48,030 nt of DNA from Verrucomicrobiota bacterium (GCA_029974925.1 JARKQH010000146.1:1-48030), one strand, 5' to 3'. Positions 25,675 through 34,781 are shown, numbered from the stretch's first letter. Notes: generated by a model from the sequence alone, not told the origin. Translations and numbers: made by a program.

Positions 25675-25693
25675 GTTCTCCCGGGTTGGCGTC

Positions 25694-27115
25694 ATGTCCA
25701 GCCGCGTCCTGTTGATCAGCCCGAACCGTTGCTCGGTTCCCGACCCGGTTTTCCCCCTGGGTCTGGCGCATCTGGGCGCGGCTTTGCGGCGGGCGGGACA
25801 CCAGGTCCGCTGGCATGATGCGCTGGTGGAATCCGAGCGCTTGGAAACGCTTCTGGCTGAGTTTCAACCAAACCTGGTGGGCATCTCCCTCCGCAACGTG
25901 GATAACGTTTTGTTGCGCACTCAGGAAGTTTACTTCGAAGAATTAAACTCCCTCTGCTCGCGAATCCGGCAAGTGGTCCGCTGCCCGATTGTGCTCGGCG
26001 GCAGTGGATTCAGCATTTTTCCCGAGCCGCTCTTGCGCTGGTCCGGAGCCGAGTACGGCATTTTCGGGGCAGGGGAGGCGCCGCTGGTTTCGCTGGTGGA
26101 AGCCCTCGAATCAGGCGCGGAGCCCCGCGGCATTCCCGGCCTGGTTTACCCCTCGAATGGCGCTGTGCGCCGCAATCCGCCCCGGTGGCTGCAACCCTCG
26201 CTGCCACTGAGTGAGGCCGACCTGCCGGCCGAGGTGGTTTCCTATTACGTGAACAGCACCGGCACGCTAAACCTCCAAACCCAGCGAGGCTGTTCCTTCC
26301 GTTGCTGTTACTGCACCTATCCCCTGATCGAGGGCCGGGCGCACCTCCGCCGGGCCCCCGAGGAAATTGCCGAGGACTTCGCGTTGGCCGCGCGTTTGGG
26401 CGCGCGCTGCCTCTTTGTGGTGGATTCCGTTTTTAATTCCTCGCCCCGGCACGTGCAGGAAACCTGCGAGGCCATCCTCCGCCGGAATGTCCGTCTTCCG
26501 TGGGCTTGCTTCCTGCGCCCGCAGGCGCTGAATGCGGACCTCATGAACCTGATGGTCCGCGCCGGACTCACCTACGTCGAGTTCGGTTCCGACAGCCTTT
26601 CGGACGAAGTCCTGGCAGCCTACCAGAAGGGCTTGGGCTTCGACGACATCCGCCACGCCCACCAACTGGCCCGCGCGGCCGGTATTGATTGCTGCCACTT
26701 CCTGATTTGCGGCGGACCGGGCGAGACAGCACAAACCCTCCGGGAGAGCTTTGATCGTTCAGCACAGCTTGAGGGCGCCGTGTTCATGACGGTCGTCGGC
26801 ATGCGGGTTTATCCCGGCACCCCGTTGTTCGAGCGGGCGCTGGCCGAAGGCCGATTCGGTCCGGAAACCTCCCTTCTCGAGCCTGTTTACTATATTTCGC
26901 CCGCTCTCACCCCCGGCGAAATCACCCGGCATCTCAGCGACTTCGCCAGCCGGTCTCCCAACTGGATTGTGGGCGATCCCTCGCCAGCCTTTGCCAAAAT
27001 GGTTCGGCGCCTCCGCGAGCGGGGCGTTGTTGGCCCCTTGTGGAGTTATGTTTCGCTCATTCAGCGCCTTTGGCCGCAGGGTTTCAACTGGCCCGCCAGC
27101 CATCCCGTTTCCTGA
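25694..27115 (+). CDS. B12-binding-domain radical SAM enzyme
   Basis: This encodes 473 residues. The N-terminal domain (1-150) has the B12-binding fold (VLLISPNRCSVPDPVFPLGL, PNLVGISLRN, CPIVLGGSGFSIFPE). The radical SAM core starts with QRGCSFRCCYCTYP, with cluster ligands C200, C204 and C207, followed by the SAM-binding region FLICGGPGETAQTL. Class B radical SAM enzymes methylate or rearrange unactivated carbons. The stop abuts the start of a beta-ketoacyl synthase, which points to action on a fatty-acyl or polyketide chain (inference). No second iron-sulfur motif was seen in the C-terminus. Confidence 0.92.
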   Translation: MSSRVLLISPNRCSVPDPVFPLGLAHLGAALRRAGHQVRWHDALVESERLETLLAEFQPNLVGISLRNVDNVLLRTQEVYFEELNSLCSRIRQVVRCPIVLGGSGFSIFPEPLLRWSGAEYGIFGAGEAPLVSLVEALESGAEPRGIPGLVYPSNGAVRRNPPRWLQPSLPLSEADLPAEVVSYYVNSTGTLNLQTQRGCSFRCCYCTYPLIEGRAHLRRAPEEIAEDFALAARLGARCLFVVDSVFNSSPRHVQETCEAILRRNVRLPWACFLRPQALNADLMNLMVRAGLTYVEFGSDSLSDEVLAAYQKGLGFDDIRHAHQLARAAGIDCCHFLICGGPGETAQTLRESFDRSAQLEGAVFMTVVGMRVYPGTPLFERALAEGRFGPETSLLEPVYYISPALTPGEITRHLSDFASRSPNWIVGDPSPAFAKMVRRLRERGVVGPLWSYVSLIQRLWPQGFNWPASHPVS

Positions 27116-28366
27116 GTGGCTCCGATGCTCTTTCCTCGACCAACTCCGCCCAGCACCAGCCCGCGGGTTGTGGTCACCGGGGCAGGCATTGTCACCGCCC
27201 TGGGATGCGGCTGGTGCCCGAATGCGGACGGCTTCCGCGAGGGCCGAACGGGGTTTCGTCCCGTGCGCCATTTCGACGTGAGCCGCCAGCGGGTCAAAAC
27301 CGCGGCCGAGGTGGACCTGCCGGGGGTCCCGCCCGCCTGCCGGCTGAGTGCCCGCCGCCTGGCGCGCCAGTCACGAGCGGATCATCTGTTGCTGCTGGCG
27401 GCACACGAGGCCTGGCAGCAGTGCGGTTGGGATACCGTGGCCCCCCTGCCTCTGGTCCTTGGTACCACCGCCGCGGGCATGGCTTTGGGGGAGGCGTATT
27501 ATCAGCACGCCTTGGCACATCCGCAGCGGCACAGGCGTCAGCCCACTCGCGCCCTGCATTACCAAGCTCAGGTTCAGGCGCTCGACTTGGCCGAGGCCTT
27601 GGGATTTTCAGGTCCCTTTACCGTGATTTCCAACGCCTGCGCCACAGGCGCCAATGCCATTGGCCACGCGTGGGAATTAATCCGTGCCGGCGTCTGCTCC
27701 CGCGCCTTGACGGGGGGATACGACGCCCTGAGTCCCATGCTCTTTGCCGGATTCGACGCGCTTCAATCCCTCTCTTCCACCACCTGCCGTCCCTTTGACG
27801 CGCGGCGTGACGGCCTCGCCTTGGGCGAAGGCGCCGCAGTCCTTGCGCTCGAGACGCTCGAGTCTGCCCGGCGCCGTGGCGCCACAATCCTCGGCGAGCT
27901 GCTGGGCTATGGCACCACCCTTGACCTGCACCACCTGACCCAGCCCCACCCGGAGGGGGAGGCCGCGCTCCGGTCCATGACTCTCGCCTGTGCCAATGCC
28001 GGCATCGGGCCCGAGGAGGTGGACTATGTAAACGCCCATGGCACGGGGACCCCTCTCAACGACGCGGCCGAAGCCCTCGCCATCAACCGCTGGGCCGGGC
28101 CCCGGGCGGCCACCCTCCCGGTCAGCTCCACCAAAGCCAGTGTCGGGCACTTGCTGGGCGCCGCCGGCGCGGTGGAAGCCGTGATTTGTCTCATGGCGCT
28201 TCGGGAGGGGTTTCTTCCCCCGGAACGGGCGCTGGAAACGGTTGACCCGCTGTGCCGGTTTCCGGTCGTTCGCGAGCCTCGGGAAAGCCCGATCCAGATC
28301 GCCTTGTCCAATTCGTTCGGTTTCGGCGGGGTGAACGCCACCTTGATATTCAAGCGATGGAATTGA
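27116..28366 (+). CDS. Beta-ketoacyl-ACP synthase (FabF-like, KS-alpha)
   Basis: A 416-residue condensing enzyme with an intact active site: C175 in SNACATGANAIG, H308 in VNAHGTGTPLND, K340 and H345 in STKASVGHLLGAAGA, plus the C-terminal SNSFGFGGVNATL. It extends an acyl chain on acyl carrier protein with malonyl units. The start may be GTG 27116, touching the previous stop, or ATG 27125. The stop overlaps the next gene by 10 bases. No acyl carrier protein, ketoreductase or dehydratase gene is close by, so it probably uses partners encoded elsewhere. Confidence 0.93.
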   Translation: MAPMLFPRPTPPSTSPRVVVTGAGIVTALGCGWCPNADGFREGRTGFRPVRHFDVSRQRVKTAAEVDLPGVPPACRLSARRLARQSRADHLLLLAAHEAWQQCGWDTVAPLPLVLGTTAAGMALGEAYYQHALAHPQRHRRQPTRALHYQAQVQALDLAEALGFSGPFTVISNACATGANAIGHAWELIRAGVCSRALTGGYDALSPMLFAGFDALQSLSSTTCRPFDARRDGLALGEGAAVLALETLESARRRGATILGELLGYGTTLDLHHLTQPHPEGEAALRSMTLACANAGIGPEEVDYVNAHGTGTPLNDAAEALAINRWAGPRAATLPVSSTKASVGHLLGAAGAVEAVICLMALREGFLPPERALETVDPLCRFPVVREPRESPIQIALSNSFGFGGVNATLIFKRWN

Positions 28367-29415
28367 ACGGGCCAAAGCTTTACATCTCCGGTTTGGGGGC
28401 GGTTTCGCCCGCGGGTTGGACCGTGCCGGCGCTCCTGCAGGCGCTCGGCCTTCAACAACCTCTCCCCGCCCAGCCCCTGAACCGCCCCGGCTGGGGTCAG
28501 TCCTTGAAAGTTTGCGCGGTTCCGCCTCCGCCGGAGCGTCCCGCTTTTCTGAGTCACCCGCGCTTGCGTCGAGCCAGCCCGCTCACTCACTACGCAGCGG
28601 CTGCCACGCTCGAGGCGGTGGCCGGCCTCTCGAGCGAAGTCCGCCAATGCGGCCTTGGGTTGATCTTTTGTCTCCAGACTGGCCCGGTTCAGTACGCCGC
28701 GCGTTTTCTTCACGAAGTCATTCAGGACCCGGCCACCGCCAGCCCGTTGCTTTTTCCGGAAACTGTGTTCTCCGCTCCGGCCAGCCACGTCGCTGCCCTC
28801 CTGGGGCAGCCGCCGTTGGTGCATACATTGCTGGGCGACCCGGGCGTGCTCCTCAAAGGGGTGGCAATGGCAGCCGGATGGCTGGCGGCGGGGCGGGTTT
28901 CAGCCTGCGTTGTGGTAGGGGCGGAAGAATTGAACTGGGTGCAAGCCGACGCGATCCGGCATTTCAATCGGGCGGCGGTTTTCAGCGCGGGAGCCGCCGC
29001 GGTTTGCCTCAGTTTGAACCCCGCCTGCAGCATCGGCGCTGCCTTTGCCGCCATCACCGACCCTGAACGCGTAACGGCGAAGCGCCGGCAGCGGGACGCT
29101 GCGGTTGCCATGCGGCGCCAGCTTGGACAGGCAGCTCCCGGCGAGTTGTTGTGCGACGGGCTGGGCGCTGCCCCCCGCCTTTGCAAGGCGGAGGCGGATG
29201 CCTGGCAGGATTGGGCGGGGCCGCGTTTGAGCCCGAAAGGCGTCCTGGGTGAGGGTCTGGTGGCGGCGGGGGGCTGGCAAATTGTCGCCGCGGCGGCCAA
29301 GGTCGCGGCTGGCGAATATGAAAGCGCAATCATCAGCCTTGTGACCTGCGCGCAGGAAGCGATCGGGGCGCGGTTGGTTCGATCGGTTGCCGGCCGTCAG
29401 GCTTCCGCGAAATGA
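28357..29415 (+). CDS. Catalytically incomplete ketosynthase homologue (chain-length-factor-like)
   Basis: This 352-residue protein has a thiolase-fold pattern: YISGLGAVSPAG at the N-terminus, FPETVFSAPASHVAALLGQ at 133 and ACVVVGAEELNWV at 183. The nucleophile region, which should read like TACASG, reads TLLGDPGVLLKG, so the cysteine is missing. The HGTGT histidine motif is also absent, and the protein is about 60 residues shorter than a normal KS. This is how KS-beta/chain-length factors pair with KS-alpha partners in type II polyketide systems. It overlaps the KS-alpha gene by 10 bases. Its 3' end also overlaps the convergent response regulator gene by 19 bases. Confidence 0.78.
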   Translation: MELNGPKLYISGLGAVSPAGWTVPALLQALGLQQPLPAQPLNRPGWGQSLKVCAVPPPPERPAFLSHPRLRRASPLTHYAAAATLEAVAGLSSEVRQCGLGLIFCLQTGPVQYAARFLHEVIQDPATASPLLFPETVFSAPASHVAALLGQPPLVHTLLGDPGVLLKGVAMAAGWLAAGRVSACVVVGAEELNWVQADAIRHFNRAAVFSAGAAAVCLSLNPACSIGAAFAAITDPERVTAKRRQRDAAVAMRRQLGQAAPGELLCDGLGAAPRLCKAEADAWQDWAGPRLSPKGVLGEGLVAAGGWQIVAAAAKVAAGEYESAIISLVTCAQEAIGARLVRSVAGRQASAK

Positions 29416-29849
29416 TTTAGCGTGAGCCAGTAGTGGCAGGTACTCCCAAGCACTTCAACCAATCCTTCGAAATGGATCGGCTTGACCAAGTAGGAGTTGG
29501 CGCCCATATCGTATGCTCGCTTCACGTCGGTGGCATGATTCGAGGAGGAGAGCACGATGACCGGCGTCCGCCGGAACTGCTCTTGCTGGCGGATCCATTG
29601 GAGAACTTCAAACCCGTTGACCCGCGGCATTTTCAGATCCAGCAGCACCAGTTGGGGCAGGGGATGGCGCTCCCGGTTGCTGAAGGGGTCCTCGCCTTTG
29701 AGATAGGCAATGGCTTCCTCGCCATTGGCCACCGTCTCCACCCTCGGTTTGACGGCGAGCCTGCGGCAGGCGTATTGCACCAACAGCACGTCATTGGGGT
29801 CATCCTCAACGTGGAGAATGGTTCCGCAGTCGTTCATGGTGGCAAACAT
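29397..29849 (-). CDS. Single-domain response regulator (CheY/Rcp1-like)
   Basis: This 150-residue receiver domain has no output domain. The acidic pocket is E15/D16/D17 (HVEDDPND), the phospho-acceptor is D71 in VLLDLKMP, the signalling residue is S101/S102, and the conserved lysine is K123 in YLVKPI. The long loop after residue 50 (GEDPFSNRERHPLP) is typical of Rcp1-type regulators paired with phytochrome-like or hybrid kinases. No kinase gene is adjacent. The start may be the first or fifth codon. Confidence 0.92.
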   Translation of the reverse strand: MFATMNDCGTILHVEDDPNDVLLVQYACRRLAVKPRVETVANGEEAIAYLKGEDPFSNRERHPLPQLVLLDLKMPRVNGFEVLQWIRQQEQFRRTPVIVLSSSNHATDVKRAYDMGANSYLVKPIHFEGLVEVLGSTCHYWLTLNHFAEA

Positions 29850-29955
29850 TTCCAGGACGCAAGATAAGTCACTTGGGTCCTCGAGACAAGCAGGGTGCGA
29901 GCCCCGAGGACGCCGCCTCTGGCACTCCGGTTTTCAGGACCCGCCGGTTTCAAGT

Positions 29956-29982
29956 TTGCATCCAGTTGGATTGGGTTACACT
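29956..29982 (+). promoter_or_regulatory. Predicted promoter of the PQQ-repeat protein gene
   Basis: TTGCAT at 29956-29961 and TACACT at 29977-29982 are 15 bases apart. The -10 ends eight bases before ATG 29991. Confidence 0.35.
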
Positions 29983-29990
29983 GCCGGCGA

Positions 29991-31541
29991 ATGAAGCGAC
30001 ATGCGCATTGGCTGGGCCTGACCTGGGCGGTTGCATTCCTGGGCGCCGGACCGGCTTCACCGGCGGCCGATCAACCGCAGTGGGGCCAGGCCTGGTCGCG
30101 CAACCAGGTTTCCTTGGAGCGTGGCCTGCCCACCCGCTTCGATCCTGTCTCAGGCAGCAACCTGGTCTGGTTCGCGGAACTCGGCACGGAAACCCACAGT
30201 TCGCCCATCATTGCCGGCGGCCGCGTTTACATCGGCACCAACAACGGGCATCCCCGAGACCCCCGCCACCAAGGCGACCGTGGCGTGCTCTTCTGCCTCG
30301 ATGAAAAGGACGGGCGCCTGCTTTGGCAGTTGGTGGTGCCGAAACGGACGGGCGACATTTACCTGGACTGGCCCAACAGCGGTATTTGCTCGCCGGCCAC
30401 GGTCGAAGGCGACCGGGTTTACCTGGTCAACAACCGGGGCGAAGTCCTTTGTTTGGACGCGCGAGGAATGAGCAATGGCAATCAGGGGCCATTCTTGGAC
30501 GAGGCTTCGCACGCCTCGCCTCGGACGGAGACAAACACCTCCGGTGTGGTTCCCGAATGCGGCCCGCTGGATGCGGATATTCTGTGGCTTTTTGATCTGA
30601 CTGGCGGCGCCGGCATCTACTCCCACGATGCCGCGCACAGTTCCATCCTGGTCCGCGGGGACCACCTGTATCTTAACACCGGCACCGGCGTGGATAACAC
30701 GCATCGGAAAATCCGGACGCCGGACGCGCCCAGCCTCGTCGTTCTGGACAAGCATACCGGCCGTTTGTTGGCCCGGGAACAGGAGGCCATCGCGCCCAAC
30801 ATTTTCCATTCCACCTGGTCCGCGCCCTCGCTGGGCGAAGTCCAGGGGCGGCCGTTGATCTTCTTTGCCGCGGGCAACGGCTTGCTTTACGCCTTCGAGC
30901 CCCTGGCCGCCCATCCCGCCCAGGTCCCGACGGCGCTGGCCAGAGCTTGGATGTTCGACTTCGACCCGGACAGTCCCAAAACCGACGTGCATAAGTATGT
31001 CGGGAATCGGCGTGAAAGCCCGAGCAACTTCTATGGCATGCCCGTGTTCCATGACGGCAGGATTTACCTTGCCGGTGGTGGGGATATTTGGTGGGGCAAA
31101 AGGGAGGCGTGGTTGAAGTGCGTGCGGGCGGACGTTTCCGCCCCTGACGAGCGCAAGCGGCTGGCTTGGGCGTATCCGCTCCAGAAGCATGTGCTTTCAA
31201 CCCCCGCCGTTTGGAACGGCCTGGTGTTCATCGCCGACTGCGGTCCCACGCTTCATTGCGTGGATGCCGAAACCGGTCAGGCCGTGTGGACTCACAGCTT
31301 GCAAGGGGAGGTGTGGGCGTCGCCGCTGGTCGCGGACGACAAGGTGTATCTCGGCACGCGGCGCGGCCACTTTTACGTATTTGCCGCCAGCCGGGAGAAG
31401 CGGTTGCTCAACACGGTGTCACTTGGCAGCCCCATCAGCGCCACCGCGACTGCCGCCAACGGTGTGCTTTTCGTCGCCACCATGAACCGCCTCTACGCGG
31501 CCAAAGAAGGCGCCCGGACCACCCCCGACCCCGGAAGTTGA
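29991..31541 (+). CDS. Exported PQQ-like beta-propeller repeat protein
   Basis: This encodes 516 residues with a signal peptide (cleavage near ASPAADQ, about 26). Repeated propeller blades are visible as SSPIIAGGRVYIGTNNG, CSPATVEGDRVYLVNNRGE, STPAVWNGLVFIADCG and ASPLVADDKVYLGTRRG, each followed by a V/L-D-x-x-T/D-G-x-x-x-W-type strand such as CLDEKDGRLLWQL. The fold is that of PQQ dehydrogenases and BamB, but PQQ ligands could not be confirmed, so it may be a non-enzymatic propeller. It is periplasmic or extracellular. ATG 29991 is chosen because the signal peptide begins there. Confidence 0.87.
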   Translation: MKRHAHWLGLTWAVAFLGAGPASPAADQPQWGQAWSRNQVSLERGLPTRFDPVSGSNLVWFAELGTETHSSPIIAGGRVYIGTNNGHPRDPRHQGDRGVLFCLDEKDGRLLWQLVVPKRTGDIYLDWPNSGICSPATVEGDRVYLVNNRGEVLCLDARGMSNGNQGPFLDEASHASPRTETNTSGVVPECGPLDADILWLFDLTGGAGIYSHDAAHSSILVRGDHLYLNTGTGVDNTHRKIRTPDAPSLVVLDKHTGRLLAREQEAIAPNIFHSTWSAPSLGEVQGRPLIFFAAGNGLLYAFEPLAAHPAQVPTALARAWMFDFDPDSPKTDVHKYVGNRRESPSNFYGMPVFHDGRIYLAGGGDIWWGKREAWLKCVRADVSAPDERKRLAWAYPLQKHVLSTPAVWNGLVFIADCGPTLHCVDAETGQAVWTHSLQGEVWASPLVADDKVYLGTRRGHFYVFAASREKRLLNTVSLGSPISATATAANGVLFVATMNRLYAAKEGARTTPDPGS

Positions 31542-31640
31542 AAATTTCCCGAATGGCGGACCGGGAAGGAACGATTGCGGTGGCGAGTCGCCGCAGGCCG
31601 CCCCGTGGTTTTTCACCGCTCGATTTGGCCGCCCGGCCGG

Positions 31641-33197
31641 TCAGGGGCTGTCGGCGGTCTCGACCTCAAAATCGTCGAATAAAGTCACCGCGTCGGCTTT
31701 GGTCCATAGCCCGACTTGGCCTGCGCCGGAGAGGGTGCCGTCCTGGGCTTGAAACAACGGTCGCCCGTCGAGCCATACGGTGAACACGCTGCCGCGGGCC
31801 TCGAGACGAAGCGTATGCCAGTCCTTTCCCAGGGGGCCCACCTTGACGCCGTAGGTGCGCCCTTGGCCGGTCACCGGCAGGTCGGTGCGGGTGCCCTGAA
31901 CCATCTTGTAGGCCACCACGTTATCCTCGAGGGGATTGGCCCGAACAATGTAGTGATTCTTTTCGTCCTGATATCGCCAGACCAAGCCGCCGCCCTGGTC
32001 ATGGGCGCCGCGGACGGCTTTCCAACGCGCTTGCAGCGTCACGTTGGTGCACCGAATCGAGTCCACGACCGCCAGGTTGAAGTGTTTGTTTGGATTGGTG
32101 GCCTCCACCTGGGCGAGCACCCTGCCTTCCCCGGTCTCAACTACCTCCCACCGCGCTTGGCCTTCCCCAAGATGGTGTTGGGACCAGCCCGCCGGGAGCG
32201 CTCCCGGGCGGTCGCCCTCGAAGTCGAAGCGCCACGAGCGCGGCGGGCTTGGGGCTGGGGGGGCGGCGCCGGCTTCCGGCGCTTTTGTGAGGAGCCCGCG
32301 GCTGCGCAGCCAGTCCGCCGCCCGCTCGGGCCAGGTGGTGACGGGCGCCGCGGTCCGGCGCAAACCGTAACCGTGGCCTCCATGATCATAGACGTGCAGC
32401 TCCCAAGGCACGCCGGCGCGGCGCAGTGCCAGACTGTAATACAGCACATTTTCCACGCGCACGGGGTCATCCTGCGCCATGACCATGAAGGTGGGGGGAA
32501 TATTTGAACTGAGGATCAGCTCCGGGGCGATTGCGTCGGATTTCTCCTTCACCGTCAGGTAGGCGGGGTAAATCAGCAGGGCGAAATCCGGCCGGCAACT
32601 GGCCGCGTCCGCGCCATCCACCTCCGGATAACTCCGTTCCGAAAACCGCGTGCTCAGCGTGGCGGCCAGGTGGCCGCCGGCCGAAAAGCCCAGCACACCG
32701 ATCCGGTCCGACGCGATGCCCCAGCCGGCAGCGCGGTGGCGGAGGAGACTCAACGCCCGCTGAGCATCCTGCAGCGGCGGCTCGTGTTTCTCCAACCCGG
32801 GGCGCTTCGGGACGCGATATTTCAACAGCGCGGCGGTCACGCCAATCGAATTGAGCCAGTCGCAGACCTCCTCGCCCTCGAGGTCCCAGGCCAGGATGTT
32901 GTACCCTCCGCCCGGGCAGACCAGCACGGCGGTGCCGGTGGCGCGGTCTGCCGGAGGAGAGTAGAGGGAGAGGGTTGGCAGTGAAATGTTCCCCAGCCGG
33001 ACAACGGGCCGGCCGGCCACTGCCCGGTCCGACGGCTTGGTTGCGTTGGTTTCCACCCCGACGCTTTCGGTCTCGCCGGGCGCCGGCCCCGGCCAGAGGG
33101 GTTCCACGACTCGCGGGGTTCCACCGAGGGCGGCCAAGGCGGCTGCCACAACGCCAACACCGCCCAACCGCAGGGCAAATCGTCGCATGGCAAGCAT
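31641..33197 (-). CDS. Exported alpha/beta hydrolase fused to a lectin-like domain
   Basis: This encodes 518 residues. A signal-like hydrophobic N-terminus (to about 27) is followed by an alpha/beta-hydrolase domain (60-300) with the oxyanion stretch VCPGGGYN at 93, nucleophile S172 in GFSAGGH, acidic D243 or D244 in AQDDPV, and H275 in HGGHGYG. This is the BD-FAE/acetylxylan-esterase pattern. A Pro/Ala linker (305-322) leads to a concanavalin-like domain (323-518) resembling DUF1080/LamG modules, ending TLFDDFEVE. Deacetylation of plant or microbial polysaccharides is the likely role. It follows glgC by 10 bases on the same strand. Confidence 0.87.
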   Translation of the reverse strand: MLAMRRFALRLGGVGVVAAALAALGGTPRVVEPLWPGPAPGETESVGVETNATKPSDRAVAGRPVVRLGNISLPTLSLYSPPADRATGTAVLVCPGGGYNILAWDLEGEEVCDWLNSIGVTAALLKYRVPKRPGLEKHEPPLQDAQRALSLLRHRAAGWGIASDRIGVLGFSAGGHLAATLSTRFSERSYPEVDGADAASCRPDFALLIYPAYLTVKEKSDAIAPELILSSNIPPTFMVMAQDDPVRVENVLYYSLALRRAGVPWELHVYDHGGHGYGLRRTAAPVTTWPERAADWLRSRGLLTKAPEAGAAPPAPSPPRSWRFDFEGDRPGALPAGWSQHHLGEGQARWEVVETGEGRVLAQVEATNPNKHFNLAVVDSIRCTNVTLQARWKAVRGAHDQGGGLVWRYQDEKNHYIVRANPLEDNVVAYKMVQGTRTDLPVTGQGRTYGVKVGPLGKDWHTLRLEARGSVFTVWLDGRPLFQAQDGTLSGAGQVGLWTKADAVTLFDDFEVETADSP

Positions 33198-33207
33198 GAC
33201 CCTGGGT

Positions 33208-34515
33208 TCAAATGACCGTGCCGTCAGGAATGACGCCGTTCTTGGGAATGATCACGATCCCATCCCGGATGTAGTAAAGAGGATGGTCCACCGTATCGGC
33301 CTTGCCGGCCGGGGAAATGACCACGTTGTCGCCGATGCGTGCGTTCTTATCCACGATGGTGTTTTCGATGCGGGTGTTGGTTCCAACACCAATCCGGGGC
33401 TTGCCCGCCTGCTTATGGGCCTCAATGGATTCCTGCGACTCGTAGTAATCGCTGCCCAGCATGATGGTCCGGTGCAGCACCGAGCCGGCCCCCACAATGC
33501 AACGCAGGCCGATGATGCTCTGTGAAATGGTCGCGTAGTTCAAAATGCAGCCGTCTGAAATCACCGCGTGATCAATCCTGGCCCCGTTGATTTTGGACCC
33601 CGGTAGAAAGCGCGGCCGGCTGAAAATCGGCGCGCTCATATCGAAGAAATTGAAGCGCGGCAGCTCGCTGGTGAGGTCGAGGTTGGCCTCGAAAAAGGCG
33701 CGGATGGTCCCGATGTCTTCCCAGTAGTCCTGAAAGACAAAGGCAAACACGCGGTAATTGGGAATCGCATCCGGAATGATGTGCTTGCCAAAATCGGTGA
33801 GGTTGTTGTCCAGCAGCTTGAAAATGACATCGCGCTTGAACACATAAATCCCCATGGAGGCCAGAAAGAACTCCCCCTCGCCCTGGATGCCCAGCCGGTC
33901 GTACCACGACGGGTCCAGCCGCAGCGAATCCTGCACGGCGGGATCGCTGGGCTTCTCCACAAAGCGGGTAATCCGGCTGTCCGCCTCCATCTGCATGATG
34001 CCCAGCGCCGGCACCTCCGAACGCCGCACCGGGATCGTCGAAATGGTCACGTCCGCGTTGTGCTCGATGTGGTGATTGATGATGTGGCGGAAGTCCATGC
34101 GATACAACTGGTCGCCGCTCAGAATCAGCAGGTGTTCCCAGTCGTGGTTGCGGAAATGGATCACGTTTTTTCGCACCGCATCGGCGGTTCCCTGATACCA
34201 CGACGTGTCCTGGTACGTTTGCTCGGCCGCCAGGATCTCGACAAAGCCACCCGTGAAATGGTCGAACTTGTACGATTGCGAAATATGCCGGTGCAGCGAA
34301 GCCGAATTGAATTGGGTTAGAAGGTAAATTCGGCGCAGCCCGGAGTTGATGCAGTTCGAGATCGGCACGTCCACCAGCCGGTACTTCCCGGCCAGCGGCA
34401 CGGCAGGCTTCGAGCGCTCTTTGGTGAGGGGGAACAGGCGGGTGCCCTGGCCTCCTCCCATGATGACTGAAAGCACGTTGCTGGTGTTGAGTGACTGGCG
34501 GCCGGTTCTTGACAT
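33208..34515 (-). CDS. glgC: Glucose-1-phosphate adenylyltransferase
   Basis: A 435-residue ADP-glucose pyrophosphorylase, the committed step of glycogen synthesis. Features: the nucleotide-binding loop MGGGQGTRLFPLTKERSKPA, KYRLVDVPISNCINSGL, the catalytic region LSGDQLYRMD, and a C-terminal left-handed beta-helix with hexapeptide-like repeats ending DGTVI. ATG 34515 has AAGGA a few bases upstream, one of the better ribosome-binding sites in the window, and opens the conserved N-terminus. The frame upstream of it lacks homology. Confidence 0.95.
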   Translation of the reverse strand: MSRTGRQSLNTSNVLSVIMGGGQGTRLFPLTKERSKPAVPLAGKYRLVDVPISNCINSGLRRIYLLTQFNSASLHRHISQSYKFDHFTGGFVEILAAEQTYQDTSWYQGTADAVRKNVIHFRNHDWEHLLILSGDQLYRMDFRHIINHHIEHNADVTISTIPVRRSEVPALGIMQMEADSRITRFVEKPSDPAVQDSLRLDPSWYDRLGIQGEGEFFLASMGIYVFKRDVIFKLLDNNLTDFGKHIIPDAIPNYRVFAFVFQDYWEDIGTIRAFFEANLDLTSELPRFNFFDMSAPIFSRPRFLPGSKINGARIDHAVISDGCILNYATISQSIIGLRCIVGAGSVLHRTIMLGSDYYESQESIEAHKQAGKPRIGVGTNTRIENTIVDKNARIGDNVVISPAGKADTVDHPLYYIRDGIVIIPKNGVIPDGTVI

Positions 34516-34781
34516 ATCGTTGTCCTTCGTTGGTTCTGGACCTGACCTTCTTTTAACGCCAGAAGTGCCCGGAGGCAAGCGGCTTCGGATTGTCCCGGCA
34601 TTCCCGAATGGCCCCCGTGGTCTCATGGGAACCAAGGGGGGTGGGCAAACAAGGGGCTGACTTGTTAAGCAAGAGAGGCAAGAGGGCCGGCCGTGCAGAG
34701 TCTGCCGGACGGCCGACCCGCCTCTTCGATCAGTTCAGTCTCCGTCGGCCACGCGCGGCGCCCATCCGGCGCAATGCGACC

